A stretch of DNA of 37,294 nucleotides from CAHJXF01 sp038240015 (GCA_038240015.1 JBBSEF010000025.1:1-37294); one strand, 5' to 3'. Counted from the first letter of the stretch, positions 1 through 10,627 are shown. Numbers and translations are program-made. The notes: generated from the sequence alone by a model not told the origin.

Positions 1-111
1 ATTGCACGGAATCAAGGCCAACCGACTTACTCAGGGCGAGTGCGGCGCTTCCCGGTTCCGCAGGGCAATCGCATTACTCATTACCACCACTCTTCAGCGC
101 AAGGAGCAGAA

Positions 112-2322
<2,211 letters not shown>

Positions 2323-2335
2323 TCCGGGTACGGCC

Positions 2336-2363
2336 GGGCGTGAGCTGCAAGTAGCTCACGCCC
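2336..2363 (+). terminator. Hairpin after katG
   Basis: A perfect 11-bp inverted repeat (GGGCGTGAGCT and its complement) around the six-base loop GCAAGT starts 13 bases after the katG stop. No T-run follows on either strand, so it may be a transcript-stabilising hairpin or a factor-assisted terminator rather than a classical intrinsic one. It also lies downstream of the minus-strand genes that converge on katG. Confidence 0.6.
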
Positions 2364-2402
2364 AGTCAGCAGGTAGCCCAGCCGCAACCTATCGAAGAAC
2401 AT

Positions 2403-2570
2403 TCAAGATTCGGCACGACTGCTTAACTCGATCACCACGCTCTTGTACTTCGGATCCAACGGAGGATATTGCGGATCGATCTTCGCGAGCGCGTCGCGCA
2501 CCAGCGTCGCGGCGATCAGATTGCGATGCGACTTGTCGTCCGAAGGCACGATCCCCCACGGCGCCTGGGA
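2403..2570 (-). pseudogene. Remnant of a second ppk2 copy (C-terminal end only)
   Basis: On the minus strand this stretch encodes the last ~50 residues of a PPK2 protein, including IVPSDDKSHRNLIAATLV and DALAKIDPQYPPLDPKYK, followed by its own slightly different tail and stop. The intact gene at 3391-4233 ends with nearly the same residues. At the DNA level 2441-2565 matches 3408-3532 with about ten differences in 125 bases by my count. Nothing upstream resembles the rest of PPK2; the frame instead runs into the 3' end of the membrane-protein gene. It is best read as a decayed or partial duplication, not a functional gene. The two copies flank the membrane-protein gene in the same orientation. 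Confidence 0.8.
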
Positions 2571-2604
2571 AGCTTTCGCCGCTCGCCGAGGACGGCGCCG
2601 CGCG

Positions 2605-3372
2605 TCAACCGGCCAGACCTTCGAACGCCCTTGCGATGGACATCCAGATTGACGTGGCTGCAAACGGAACCGTCAGGAGCTGCTGTGCCACGAGCGTCAG
2701 CCCACCATACAGATAAATTGGATGAGGGCGTCCGAGCGTTCGCCAGTCGCGCACCATCGCGACGATGATGAAGAGGTCGGCGATCAGCGCGGGAGGAATC
2801 GACACGAAGGGCGGCGGCGGTCCGCCTGTCGCGGCGCCCGTCGGCGCCAGAAACGTCAGAAACACGCGTGCGATGGCAGGCGTCATCATCGAGATCATCA
2901 GGAGCACCATCAGGCGCTTGTGCACGTGCGGACTCCGGATCTTCACGATTGCCAGTGTGAAGAGACCGACCATCAAAGGCCATGCGCATAGAGTGACGGC
3001 TGCGAAGCGACGCGATGCATCACCCATTCCGGCTGCATCGTCTCGCTTGAGAACCGCCATTTCGCCCACGAGAACAGCGCACGCAATGACGCTGAATAGA
3101 GCGATGCCGGCCAGTCCCCACGCGCGATGGTCCATCGTTCGACCTGCGGCGACCAGCGCCGCCTGAACCAGGAAGAAGACAGTAAAGGCAAACATCAAGA
3201 AGCCGTGAATGTGAATCACCGCCGGCGCTTTGAAAGTGCCCGTCACAACCGGAGCCCAGTAGGTCGGAATAAAGCCGCCGAAGGCGACGAGGACAAACGC
3301 CCCTGCCATCCAGACATAGAACGTCGTGCCTTCTGAGCGACTGCCAGGGACTTCTGCAACGATCGAACTCAT
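2605..3372 (-). CDS. Uncharacterised integral membrane protein with conserved histidines
   Basis: A 255-residue protein with about seven hydrophobic segments and no obvious cleavable signal peptide. Short histidine-containing motifs sit next to membrane segments (HIHGF, DHRAWG, HVHKRLM). That pattern recalls haem- or metal-binding small membrane proteins of the DUF2306 type, but I cannot assign the family with confidence. A purine-rich stretch (AAAGGGAAAG) precedes the ATG at 3372. It lies 18 bases downstream of ppk2 on the same strand, so co-transcription is likely. The gene is bracketed by the intact ppk2 end and the partial ppk2 copy, which suggests it arrived or was rearranged together with that duplication. 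Function unknown. Confidence 0.75.
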   Translation of the reverse strand: MSSIVAEVPGSRSEGTTFYVWMAGAFVLVAFGGFIPTYWAPVVTGTFKAPAVIHIHGFLMFAFTVFFLVQAALVAAGRTMDHRAWGLAGIALFSVIACAVLVGEMAVLKRDDAAGMGDASRRFAAVTLCAWPLMVGLFTLAIVKIRSPHVHKRLMVLLMISMMTPAIARVFLTFLAPTGAATGGPPPPFVSIPPALIADLFIIVAMVRDWRTLGRPHPIYLYGGLTLVAQQLLTVPFAATSIWMSIARAFEGLAG

Positions 3373-3390
3373 GTCTTTCCCTTTACCCGA

Positions 3391-4233
3391 TCACTCGAAC
3401 GCGATGTTCTTGTACTTCGGATCCAACGGAGGATATTGCGGATCGATCTTCGCGAGAGCATCGCGCACCAGCGTAGCGGCCATTAGATTGCGATGCGTCT
3501 TGTTGTCCGAAGGCACTATCCACCACGGCGCGTCCTTGGTCGCCGTATAGCGTATCGCGTCGCTATACGCGGCCATGTTCGCGTCCCAACGCCCGCGCTC
3601 GACGAGGTCGTTGGGATTGAACTTCCAATGTTTCTCTTCTTCATCGAGCCGCGACTGAAGGCGCACCTTCTGCTCGTCCTTCGAGATATGCAGAAAGCAT
3701 TTCACGATGGTCGTGCCGTGCTCGATCAACAACCGTTCGAAATCGACGATCTGCGCGTAGCGGCGCTTGCATTCTTTCTTGTCGGCAAGGCCGAGCACGC
3801 GCTCGGCAATCACCGCTTCGTAGTGGCTGCGGTTGAACACCGCGATCATCCCTCGCGCCGGCGCGCGCGGATGCACGCGCCACAGAAAATCGTGAGCCGC
3901 TTCGTCTAACGACGGCGCCTTGAACGGCGCGACGCTGACGCCCTGCGGATGCGCCTGATCGAAGGTCGCGATGATGGCGCCATCCTTGCCCGCGGTGTCC
4001 ATGCCCTGAAACACGACCAGCACGCTATGGGTGTTTTCCGCGAAGAGCCTGTTCTGGAATGCCGCGATCTCCTTTTGCACCTGCTTCAGGGCATCGTCGC
4101 CGCCATCGAGCACCCTGGCCGCTGGCTCGAACGCGGCGAGGTCGAGCTTCTTGTCGTCACAGACACGGAAAGGCTTCAAGGGATTGGCCATAGGGAGTGC
4201 TCGATCGAACGAGGCAAGAGGCTTGCGGGACAC
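3391..4233 (-). CDS. ppk2: Polyphosphate kinase 2 family protein
   Basis: PPK2 enzymes transfer phosphate between inorganic polyphosphate and nucleotides (AMP, ADP or GDP, depending on class) in the cytoplasm. The P-loop is visible as GMDTAGKDG (residues 77-85 from the first start) and the Walker-B/lid region as AVFNRSHYEAV. The ending DPQYPPLDPKYK is typical. At 280 residues it fits the single-domain family. The longest frame begins with GTG at 4233; an ATG at 4191 (MANPLKPFRV) is an equally plausible start, and neither has a strong ribosome binding site. The gene is divergent from glpK across about 50 bases. Nucleotide specificity cannot be read from the sequence by eye. A partial second copy of its 3' end lies at 2403-2570. 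Confidence 0.93.
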   Translation of the reverse strand: MSRKPLASFDRALPMANPLKPFRVCDDKKLDLAAFEPAARVLDGGDDALKQVQKEIAAFQNRLFAENTHSVLVVFQGMDTAGKDGAIIATFDQAHPQGVSVAPFKAPSLDEAAHDFLWRVHPRAPARGMIAVFNRSHYEAVIAERVLGLADKKECKRRYAQIVDFERLLIEHGTTIVKCFLHISKDEQKVRLQSRLDEEEKHWKFNPNDLVERGRWDANMAAYSDAIRYTATKDAPWWIVPSDNKTHRNLMAATLVRDALAKIDPQYPPLDPKYKNIAFE

Positions 4234-4284
4234 CTATGATAGCCGTGCATACTTTGCGTCCTCGACCGTCCGCATTGCGCATCC

Positions 4285-5994
4285 ATGAAGGCCATCCTCG
4301 CACTCGACCAGGGCACCACCAGTTCCCGCGCGATCGTCTTCGACGAAGACGCGCGCATCCTCGCATCGGCGCAACGCGAAACGCATTCGTTCTATCCGCA
4401 CGACGGCTGGGTCGAACAGGATGCGATCGAGATCGCCGAGAGCCAGTTCGCGGTCGCGGGCGAAGCGATCGCGCAGGCGGGCATTGCGCCCGCCGACATC
4501 GCCGCGATCGGCATCGCCAATCAGCGCGAGACCACCATCGTGTGGGACCGTGCGACCGGCATTCCAGTCGGCCCCGCGATCGTGTGGCAAGACCGGCGCA
4601 CCGCGGACTTCTGCGAGTCGATCAGACAGACGCAAAGCGAAGAAGGCATCACCGGGCGCACCGGACTCGTGGTCGATCCTTATTTTTCGGCGAGCAAGCT
4701 GACGTGGATGCTCGACAACCTCGACTTCGTGGTCGAGCGAGCCGAAGCCGGTGAACTGGCGTTCGGCACCGTGGACAGTTGGCTGATCTGGAATCTCACC
4801 GCGGGCGCGCTGCACGTGACCGATGTGAGCAACGCATCGCGCACCTTGCTCTACAACATTCATCGGCATCAATGGGACACGCGCATGCTTTCGATCTTCG
4901 GCATTCCGAAGGCGATGCTGCCGACCGTGGTCGAATCGTCGAAGGTGATCGGCGCGACCGCGGCAATGAATGGCGCAGCCGATGGCGCGGCGGATGCGGC
5001 ATGGGAGCACGTCGCGCCGGCGCTCCACGCATGCTTGAAGAACATGCCGTCCGGTATCCCGATCGCCGGCATCGCGGGCGATCAGCAGGCCGCGCTCTTC
5101 GGTCAGTGCTGTTTCGAGCCGGGCATGGTCAAGACCACGTATGGCACCGGCTGCTTCATGCTGATGAACACCGGCCACGTGCCGACCGACTCGAAGGCGA
5201 AGCTGCTCGCGACGGTCGGCTGGCGCATCCCGCGCGTGAGGAAGGAACCGTACGATCCCTTCGACGACGAAGACGATGGCTTGCTGCCGCTGGTCCAGGT
5301 CGAGAACTGGGATCGCACACTGGGCTGGGTTACGACGACCGAAGCGATCATGCTCAAGAATCCACCGGAGATACGGCCCGATACCACGGTGGTCTATGCG
5401 CTCGAAGGCAGCGTGTTCGCCGGCGGCGCGGTAGTACAGTGGTTGCGCGACCAGCTCGGCATGATCGCCGACGCCGCATCGGTCGAAGCGCTCGCGGCAA
5501 GCGTCGACGACAGCGGCGGCGTGGTGCTGGTGCCCGCGTTCGCGGGACTGGGAGCGCCGTACTGGGACGCGTATGCGCGCGGCGCATTGGTCGGCATCAC
5601 GCGGGCGACCACCAAGGCGCACATCGCGCGCGCGGCATTGGAAAGCATCGCGTTCCAGGTGTGCGACGTGCTCGATGCGATGGAGGCGGATACCGGCATC
5701 AAGGTCGGCGAGTTGCGCGTCGATGGCGGCGCATCGGTCAACAATCTATTGATGCAGATGCAAGCCGATCTGCTGGGCTTACGCGTGGTGCGGCCGACCG
5801 TGACCGAGACCACCGCGCTGGGCGCGGCCTATCTTGCGGGGCTCGCGGTCGGCGTGTGGCCCGACACCGAAGCGATCGCGCAGCAGTGGAAGATCGATCG
5901 GGTCTTCAGGCCGCAGATGAGCGAGACGCTGCGCGAGAAACGGCGCGCTTTGTGGCGGCGTGCGGTCGAGAGGGCGCGCGGATGGGCGACGTGA
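4285..5994 (+). CDS. glpK: Glycerol kinase with two insertions
   Basis: Phosphorylates glycerol to sn-glycerol 3-phosphate with ATP in the cytoplasm. The FGGY-family hallmarks are clear: LALDQGTTSSRAIVFD at the N-terminus, GIANQRETTIVWD, GIAGDQQAALFGQ, TYGTGCFMLMNTG, and RVDGGASVNNLLMQ near the C-terminus. The protein is 569 residues, against about 500 for typical GlpK. The extra length falls in two places. One is an Ala-rich stretch at residues ~225-256 before GIPIAGIAGD. The other is a highly charged stretch at ~313-368 (containing DPFDDEDDG) just before YALEGSVFAGG. No other glycerol genes (glpF, glpD, glpR) are present. The ATG at 4285 aligns with the usual family start, though no good ribosome binding site is seen. 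Confidence 0.95.
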   Translation: MKAILALDQGTTSSRAIVFDEDARILASAQRETHSFYPHDGWVEQDAIEIAESQFAVAGEAIAQAGIAPADIAAIGIANQRETTIVWDRATGIPVGPAIVWQDRRTADFCESIRQTQSEEGITGRTGLVVDPYFSASKLTWMLDNLDFVVERAEAGELAFGTVDSWLIWNLTAGALHVTDVSNASRTLLYNIHRHQWDTRMLSIFGIPKAMLPTVVESSKVIGATAAMNGAADGAADAAWEHVAPALHACLKNMPSGIPIAGIAGDQQAALFGQCCFEPGMVKTTYGTGCFMLMNTGHVPTDSKAKLLATVGWRIPRVRKEPYDPFDDEDDGLLPLVQVENWDRTLGWVTTTEAIMLKNPPEIRPDTTVVYALEGSVFAGGAVVQWLRDQLGMIADAASVEALAASVDDSGGVVLVPAFAGLGAPYWDAYARGALVGITRATTKAHIARAALESIAFQVCDVLDAMEADTGIKVGELRVDGGASVNNLLMQMQADLLGLRVVRPTVTETTALGAAYLAGLAVGVWPDTEAIAQQWKIDRVFRPQMSETLREKRRALWRRAVERARGWAT

Positions 5995-6009
5995 AGATAG
6001 ACCAGGCGG

Positions 6010-6879
6010 TCACCCCGGCACACCCACGATCACGCTCGACGCCTTGAACACCGCGGTCGCCGTCACGCCGCGTTTGAGGCCCAGCGTTTCCACGCTGAGT
6101 CTGGTGACGATCGCGGCGATCATGAGCGCTGCGTCTTCCGCGGCGTCGTCCGCGCCATCGTCCCTCTCCAACGCGATCACCACTTCGTCATTGACGGCGC
6201 CGTGCGTCACGTGCGCGACCCTGCCGGTCAGTTGATTGCGCGCGGACAGCGTTCCGGCTTCGAGATCGGTCGCGATCAGGATCGATGACGCCTTCACGAG
6301 CGCGAATGCGGCGGCGCCGACTTCAAGGCCGAGCGCCTCGGTGCTTTGGTGCGTGACCACCGCGACGATCGTGTGGCCGCTCGCGAGTTCAAGTTCGATC
6401 TCGTCATTGACCGCGCCCTTCTTGACTGCACTGACAACGCCAGCGAAATGATTGCGGGCGCTGGTTTTCATGGTGAGCATTCTCATCAAGTTGATGTCTT
6501 TTGCAAGGTCGCTGCCTTCCGCACTCAAGTGCTCGACGAAGCGGCGATGCAGCGCATCGACTTCGTCGTATCGCGCGACCAATTGCTCGCCGCGCGTCGT
6601 CAATGCGGTGCGGCCGCCGCCGCGCCCTCCCGCGCTGCGTTCGACCAACGCAGCACCGGCCAGATTGTTCATCGCATCGACCGCGTCCCAAGCGGCCTTG
6701 TAGCTGATGCCGACCGTCCTGGCCGCATGCGTGATCGAGCCTTCGAGGCCGATCGCGCGCAACAGTCCGATGCGGTCGCGGCCCCCGAGCAGCGCGCCGT
6801 TCACGGTCATCCAGACCGTGCCTTCGAGCGCGATGACGGGCTCTTTGCGACGCGCGTTCGTGCGAGTGGTCCTGTTCAT
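6010..6879 (-). CDS. modE: Molybdate-responsive regulator ModE
   Basis: Transcription factor that binds molybdate and represses the molybdate transporter genes when the metal is sufficient. The 289-residue product has an N-terminal winged HTH (residues ~20-115, with GSITHAARTVGISYKAAWDAV and the basic glycine stretch GGRGGGRTALT) of the ModE type. Two Mop (molbindin) domains follow. The first begins at TSARNHFAGVVSAVKKGAVN (~139-204), the second at LSARNQLTGRVAHVTHGAVN (~213-289). The second carries an acidic insertion (DDGADDAAEDAA) in its middle. It is the last gene of modABCE, with one base between the modC stop and its ATG. A matching operator sits upstream of modA, indicating autoregulation of the whole operon. 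Confidence 0.95.
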   Translation of the reverse strand: MNRTTRTNARRKEPVIALEGTVWMTVNGALLGGRDRIGLLRAIGLEGSITHAARTVGISYKAAWDAVDAMNNLAGAALVERSAGGRGGGRTALTTRGEQLVARYDEVDALHRRFVEHLSAEGSDLAKDINLMRMLTMKTSARNHFAGVVSAVKKGAVNDEIELELASGHTIVAVVTHQSTEALGLEVGAAAFALVKASSILIATDLEAGTLSARNQLTGRVAHVTHGAVNDEVVIALERDDGADDAAEDAALMIAAIVTRLSVETLGLKRGVTATAVFKASSVIVGVPG

Positions 6880-6880
6880 G

Positions 6881-7963
6881 CTATTTCATCAACGCGACGG
6901 ATTTCACTTGCACCCATAGCTCCTGTCCCAGAGTCAATTCGAGCGCCGCAGCAGCCCGCTTCGTCAGACGAGCCACCAGTGTCGAATCTCCTGCCTCGTG
7001 GCCCACGCGCACACGCACGAGCATCAGTCCCGGATGCTCGTCGTTGGCGATCGCATCGACACGTCCCTGCATTACATTCTGAATGCTGCTGCGCTCCGGG
7101 TGGACGCAAGCCAGGCTGACGTCCCTCGCGAGGATTCGTACCCGTACCTTGCGGCCGACGGTCAGATCGCGGTCCGGTGTCCATAGACTGCCGCCCGCAA
7201 AATCCAGCCGCGCCAAATGCCAGAGGCTATCGACGATAGCGACCGTGGCGTCGAGGACTGCGCCCACATCTTCTTCGACGCGGACTGGCAAATCGAGCCG
7301 CGACAGCATCTCGCTCAACGGACCACTGCCCGATACCCGGCCACGCTCGAGTGCGATGAGATGGTCCGCGAGCATTGCCACTTCTTCGCACGAGTGGCTG
7401 ACGTACACCACAGGAATATCCAGTTCGTTGTGCAGCCGTTCCAGATAGGGCAGGACTTCCTGCTTGCGTTTGAAGTCGAGCGACGCCAAGGGCTCGTCCA
7501 TCAAGAGAATGCGCGGACTGACTGCCAGCGCGCGCGCAATGCCGACGCGGCTCTTCTCGCCTCCGGAGAGCCGCTCAGGTTTTCTGTCGAGGAGAGGGCC
7601 GATGCCAAGCAGCTCGATGGCTTGGCCCAGACTGACCCGCTCGTCGGCGGCGATGCGCTTTTGTCCATAGCGCAAGTTGCCCGCAACCGAGAGGTGGGGG
7701 AACAGGCTCGCTTCCTGGAACACATAGCCCACAGGACGTTTGTGAGTGGGCAGCCAGTGCTTGCCGTTCTGCCAAACCTCGCCATCGATGGCGAGGAATC
7801 CATGCGGCGCCTGCTCCAGTCCGGCGATACATCGCAGTAGCGTGGTCTTGCCCGATCCGGACGGACCGAACAACGCCGTAACGCCGCGACTCGGAAACGC
7901 GAGGTCCACATCGAGAACGAAGCCGGGCCAGTCGAGACGAAAGCGCGCCTGGATGTTCTCCAT
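6881..7963 (-). CDS. modC: Molybdate ABC transporter ATP-binding protein ModC
   Basis: ATPase subunit that powers molybdate import through ModB. The 360-residue protein shows Walker A GPSGSGKTT (~33-41), the Q-loop in YVFQEASLFPHL, the signature LSGGEKSRVGIARAL, Walker B ILLMDEPLASLD and the switch histidine in VVYVSHSCEE. The C-terminal third is a Mop/TOBE-like regulatory domain (from VRVRILARDVSLA onward), as usual in ModC. It sits between modB (three-base gap) and modE (one-base gap), a tightly packed operon. Confidence 0.96.
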   Translation of the reverse strand: MENIQARFRLDWPGFVLDVDLAFPSRGVTALFGPSGSGKTTLLRCIAGLEQAPHGFLAIDGEVWQNGKHWLPTHKRPVGYVFQEASLFPHLSVAGNLRYGQKRIAADERVSLGQAIELLGIGPLLDRKPERLSGGEKSRVGIARALAVSPRILLMDEPLASLDFKRKQEVLPYLERLHNELDIPVVYVSHSCEEVAMLADHLIALERGRVSGSGPLSEMLSRLDLPVRVEEDVGAVLDATVAIVDSLWHLARLDFAGGSLWTPDRDLTVGRKVRVRILARDVSLACVHPERSSIQNVMQGRVDAIANDEHPGLMLVRVRVGHEAGDSTLVARLTKRAAAALELTLGQELWVQVKSVALMK

Positions 7964-7966
7964 CGT

Positions 7967-8644
7967 TCATCCCTTCCTGCGATCGGGCCGCCACGCATAG
8001 AGCGCGAGCAACACCGCGAAGGAAAAGATCAGCATGACGGCCGCGAGTCTGTGAGCCTCCGCGTATTCGAGTGCCTGCACATGGTCGTAGATCTGCACGG
8101 ACGCGACGCGCGTTACACCCGGCAGATTGCCTCCGATCATCAACACCACACCGAACTCGCCGACCGTATGAGCGAAGGTCAGGATGCATGCAGTCAAAAA
8201 GCCCGGCAATGAGAGCGGAACGGCCACCGTGAAGAACGCATCGAGCGGCGAAGCGCGCAAGGACGCCGCGACTTCCATCGGCCGATCGCCGATCGCCTCG
8301 AACGCGGCCTGCAAAGGCTGAACCATGAAAGGGAGCGAGTAAAACACCGAGGCGACCACCAGGCCCCAAAAAGTGAATGGCAATAAACCGATGTGAAGCG
8401 CGTCAGTGAGCCGCCCGACCGGGCCGTCGGGTCCCATCGCCAGCAGGAGATAGAAGCCGAGGACCGACGGCGGCAGCACCAAAGGCAACGCCACCACCGC
8501 GCCGATTGGGCCTTTCCACCAGCCGTGAATGCGCGTGAGCCACCATGCGATGGGCGTCCCCACCAACAGGAGGATGAGGGTGACGATCCCCGCCAGTCTG
8601 ACGGTCAGCCAGATCGCCTGAAGATCGCCATCCGATATGTACAT
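7967..8644 (-). CDS. modB: Molybdate ABC transporter permease ModB
   Basis: Inner-membrane channel subunit of the molybdate importer; 225 residues with about five membrane segments. The EAA loop that docks onto ModC is visible as MEVAASLRASPLDAFFTVAV, followed by PLSLPG. The segment TLILLLVGTPIAWWLTR near the N-terminus is typical of ModB/CysT-type permeases. It follows modA by 22 bases and precedes modC by three. Confidence 0.96.
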   Translation of the reverse strand: MYISDGDLQAIWLTVRLAGIVTLILLLVGTPIAWWLTRIHGWWKGPIGAVVALPLVLPPSVLGFYLLLAMGPDGPVGRLTDALHIGLLPFTFWGLVVASVFYSLPFMVQPLQAAFEAIGDRPMEVAASLRASPLDAFFTVAVPLSLPGFLTACILTFAHTVGEFGVVLMIGGNLPGVTRVASVQIYDHVQALEYAEAHRLAAVMLIFSFAVLLALYAWRPDRRKG

Positions 8645-8666
8645 GATCGTGACGGGCTCCGAGTCT

Positions 8667-9437
8667 TCATTTGCCGGCGGTTTCGCCGGGTAATACGAAA
8701 CCGAATTTCGTCATCACGGCGCGAGCCGGTTTGCTGTTCATGTAATCGGCGAAGCGTGTGGCCAGTGCGTTATTCGCCGCTCGCTTGGTGACGACGAAAC
8801 CCTGTTCCAGCGGCGCATGAAGCGTGTCGGGGATCAACCAGTAACCCCCCCTTTTCGCCAGTTCAGAATTGACCGTCAGCGAAAGCGCGATGATGCCGAC
8901 CTGCGCGTTGCCGCTCTCGATGTACTGCGCGGTCTGGGCGATGTTCTCGCCATAGACCAATTTCGGTTCGACCTTGTCCCACACGCCCGACGCGCGCAAC
9001 GCCTCCTCTGCGCGTCTGCCGTACGGCGCGTGCTTCGGATTGGCAATGGCGATGCGCGTGATGCCTGGATCGGCGAGGCTGGCCATCGTCATCCGCCTCG
9101 CATCGAGCGTCGCACTCCACAGGACGATGCGGCCTACCGCGTAGGGCTTAACCTCCGAACTCGCATAGCCATTCCTGGCCAACTCGCGCGGAAAATTGAT
9201 GTCGGCCGAGAAGTAGAGATCGTAAGGCGCGCCCTGCTGAATTTGGGTGTTGAAGTTGCCCGACGAACCGTAGACCACGTCTACCTCGTCTGCCGGATTG
9301 GCCTTCTTGAAGGCGATCACGATTTCGTCCATCGCGAATTTCAGATCGGCCGCCGCCGCGATCGTGATCTTTTCTGCTTGCGCGAATGAAGAGAACAGCA
9401 ACGCGCCTGCAACAACGAGAGCCTTGATGAACGTCAT
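8667..9437 (-). CDS. modA: Periplasmic molybdate-binding protein ModA
   Basis: Captures molybdate (or tungstate) in the periplasm and delivers it to ModBC. The 256-residue precursor has a clear signal peptide (MTFIKALVVAGALLFSSF, cleavage after AQA), then the mature start EKITIAAAADLKFAMDEI. The SGNFNTQIQQGAPYDLYFSA segment is the family's oxyanion-binding region. The ATG at 9437 was chosen because it begins the signal peptide; the frame stays open upstream to 9629, but that part is not a plausible protein. It is the first gene of modABCE. The start lies 27 bases downstream of a ModE-box-like palindrome. Confidence 0.96.
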   Translation of the reverse strand: MTFIKALVVAGALLFSSFAQAEKITIAAAADLKFAMDEIVIAFKKANPADEVDVVYGSSGNFNTQIQQGAPYDLYFSADINFPRELARNGYASSEVKPYAVGRIVLWSATLDARRMTMASLADPGITRIAIANPKHAPYGRRAEEALRASGVWDKVEPKLVYGENIAQTAQYIESGNAQVGIIALSLTVNSELAKRGGYWLIPDTLHAPLEQGFVVTKRAANNALATRFADYMNSKPARAVMTKFGFVLPGETAGK

Positions 9438-9464
9438 GGAACACCCCGCATTCGCCGGTGGAAG

Positions 9465-9488
9465 CGAAATATACCGCGGAATATAACG
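9465..9488 (-). promoter_or_regulatory. ModE operator upstream of modA
   Basis: Read on the minus strand, the site is CGTTATAT, eight bases, then ATATTTCG. The half-sites form an imperfect palindrome (ATATTTCG against ideal ATATAACG). The well-studied E. coli modA site, as I remember it, has the same 8-N8-8 architecture (CGTTATAT, eight bases, ACATAACG). It lies 27 bases before the modA ATG, where bound ModE would overlap the promoter or transcript start. The operon itself encodes ModE. Confidence 0.85.
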
Positions 9489-9526
9489 GTGGGCGCTCGA
9501 AGGGGGAACCCGTCCCCGCCCTGACT

Positions 9527-9543
9527 CTCCCCTTGAAGGGGAG
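9527..9543. terminator. GC-rich hairpin between gentisate dioxygenase and the mod promoter
   Basis: CTCCCCTT and AAGGGGAG flank a one-base loop just beyond the minus-strand stop of the dioxygenase gene (9550). It lacks a T-run. Similar CTCCCCTT/AAGGGGAG hairpins are scattered in many proteobacterial intergenic regions, so it may be a dispersed repeat acting as transcript end. Confidence 0.45.
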
Positions 9544-9549
9544 GGAACC

Positions 9550-10587
9550 TCAGGCTGCAGCCGACCTCCACAACCCCAACGCCTTCTGCACCGGCCGATC
9601 GGAGAAGCTGAACAACACCGCATCCTCATCGGTCTCGTGGCGCACCGGCAGCCACGACGGCGCGACGAAGATGTCGCGCGGGCCCCAGGTAAAAGTCTCC
9701 TCGCCTATGGTCGTGCGGCCGTGACCTTCGACGACGTTGTAGATGGTGCCGTCGGTGACTCGCTCGCCTTCACCGTTGAAGCCTTTCGGTATCCATTGGA
9801 TGAACGCGGCGATGGTCGGCATCGCAAAGCCCCCGCTCGCGGGATTGATGTATTGCATCTTGACGCCGTGGGCCGGATGAAGCGGGCCCGAACGCACCAG
9901 CTTTTCCAGCGTCTCGCGGGTGCGTTCGTAAGGATAGAAGAACACCGGGCTGGTCTTCGAAGTCGGCTCCCAGTCGACCGGCAGCATATTCGCGCCGTAG
10001 CGGATCAACGCATCGCCCTCGGGTCGTCGCACCGGTGGACTCGCTTCGGGATGGCGCTCCGAAAAACTAGCGTCGAGCATGCGCACCAGCGGAATGTCGA
10101 GGCCGTCCATCCAGATCACCGGGTCGCTCCCGAGGTTGCCGTGATCGTGCCAGGTCCACGACGGCGTGATGATGAAGTCGCCGCGATGCATCGTGATGCG
10201 CTCGCCATCGACCGCGGTGTACGCGCTCTCGCCTTCGATGACGAAGCGCAGCGCCGATTGCGTGTGGCGATGACTGGGCGCGACCTCGCCGGGCATGATC
10301 AATTGCAGGCCGCAATAGAGCGTGTTCGTGATCGCCGATTGCCCGCGCAGCGCGGGGTTCTCGAGCACCAGCACGCGACGCTCGGCTTCCTGCGCGGTGA
10401 TCAATCGACCCGCCTCGAGCAGATGCTCGCGGATGCCGTCGTAGTGCCACAGCGCGGGCACGCACGGCGAATTCGGTTGCGCGATGACGAGACTGTCGAG
10501 CACTTCCCACAAGGGCGTGAGGTGATGCCGGTCGATGCGGTCGTAGAACGTCCTGCGTTCCGCGTTGGGGGAGGGTCGGTCGAACAT
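9550..10587 (-). CDS. Gentisate 1,2-dioxygenase
   Basis: Fe(II) ring-cleavage dioxygenase that opens gentisate (2,5-dihydroxybenzoate) to maleylpyruvate. It is a 345-residue bicupin protein. The N-terminal cupin shows GEVAPSHRHTQSALRFVIEG with the iron-binding histidines, followed by HRGDFIITPSWTWHDHGN. The C-terminal cupin contains VVEGHGRTTIG and WGPRDIFVAPSW. The start at 10587 (MFDRPSPNAERR) is supported by AGGAGA a few bases upstream; a start at 10611 would add eight residues. It lies downstream, on the same strand, of a 3-hydroxybenzoate 6-hydroxylase-like gene whose product would be gentisate. The next enzymes (maleylpyruvate isomerase, fumarylpyruvate hydrolase) are not in the window. 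Salicylate- or 1-hydroxy-2-naphthoate-type relatives are possible alternatives but fit the neighbour less well. Confidence 0.9.
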   Translation of the reverse strand: MFDRPSPNAERRTFYDRIDRHHLTPLWEVLDSLVIAQPNSPCVPALWHYDGIREHLLEAGRLITAQEAERRVLVLENPALRGQSAITNTLYCGLQLIMPGEVAPSHRHTQSALRFVIEGESAYTAVDGERITMHRGDFIITPSWTWHDHGNLGSDPVIWMDGLDIPLVRMLDASFSERHPEASPPVRRPEGDALIRYGANMLPVDWEPTSKTSPVFFYPYERTRETLEKLVRSGPLHPAHGVKMQYINPASGGFAMPTIAAFIQWIPKGFNGEGERVTDGTIYNVVEGHGRTTIGEETFTWGPRDIFVAPSWLPVRHETDEDAVLFSFSDRPVQKALGLWRSAAA

Positions 10588-10627
10588 GGTGGTCTCCTGA
10601 TCGTCCAGCAACGAGGAACAGACTCGT

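Noticed and set aside
4234..5622. Long frame antisense to glpK, with a GTG/ATG start
   Set aside because: No recognisable motifs, and it covers the catalytic region of GlpK; shadow of GC3 bias.
9501..9546. CRISPR-like or palindromic repeat near the mod promoter
   Set aside because: Only a single short GC hairpin is present; no repeated units with spacers.
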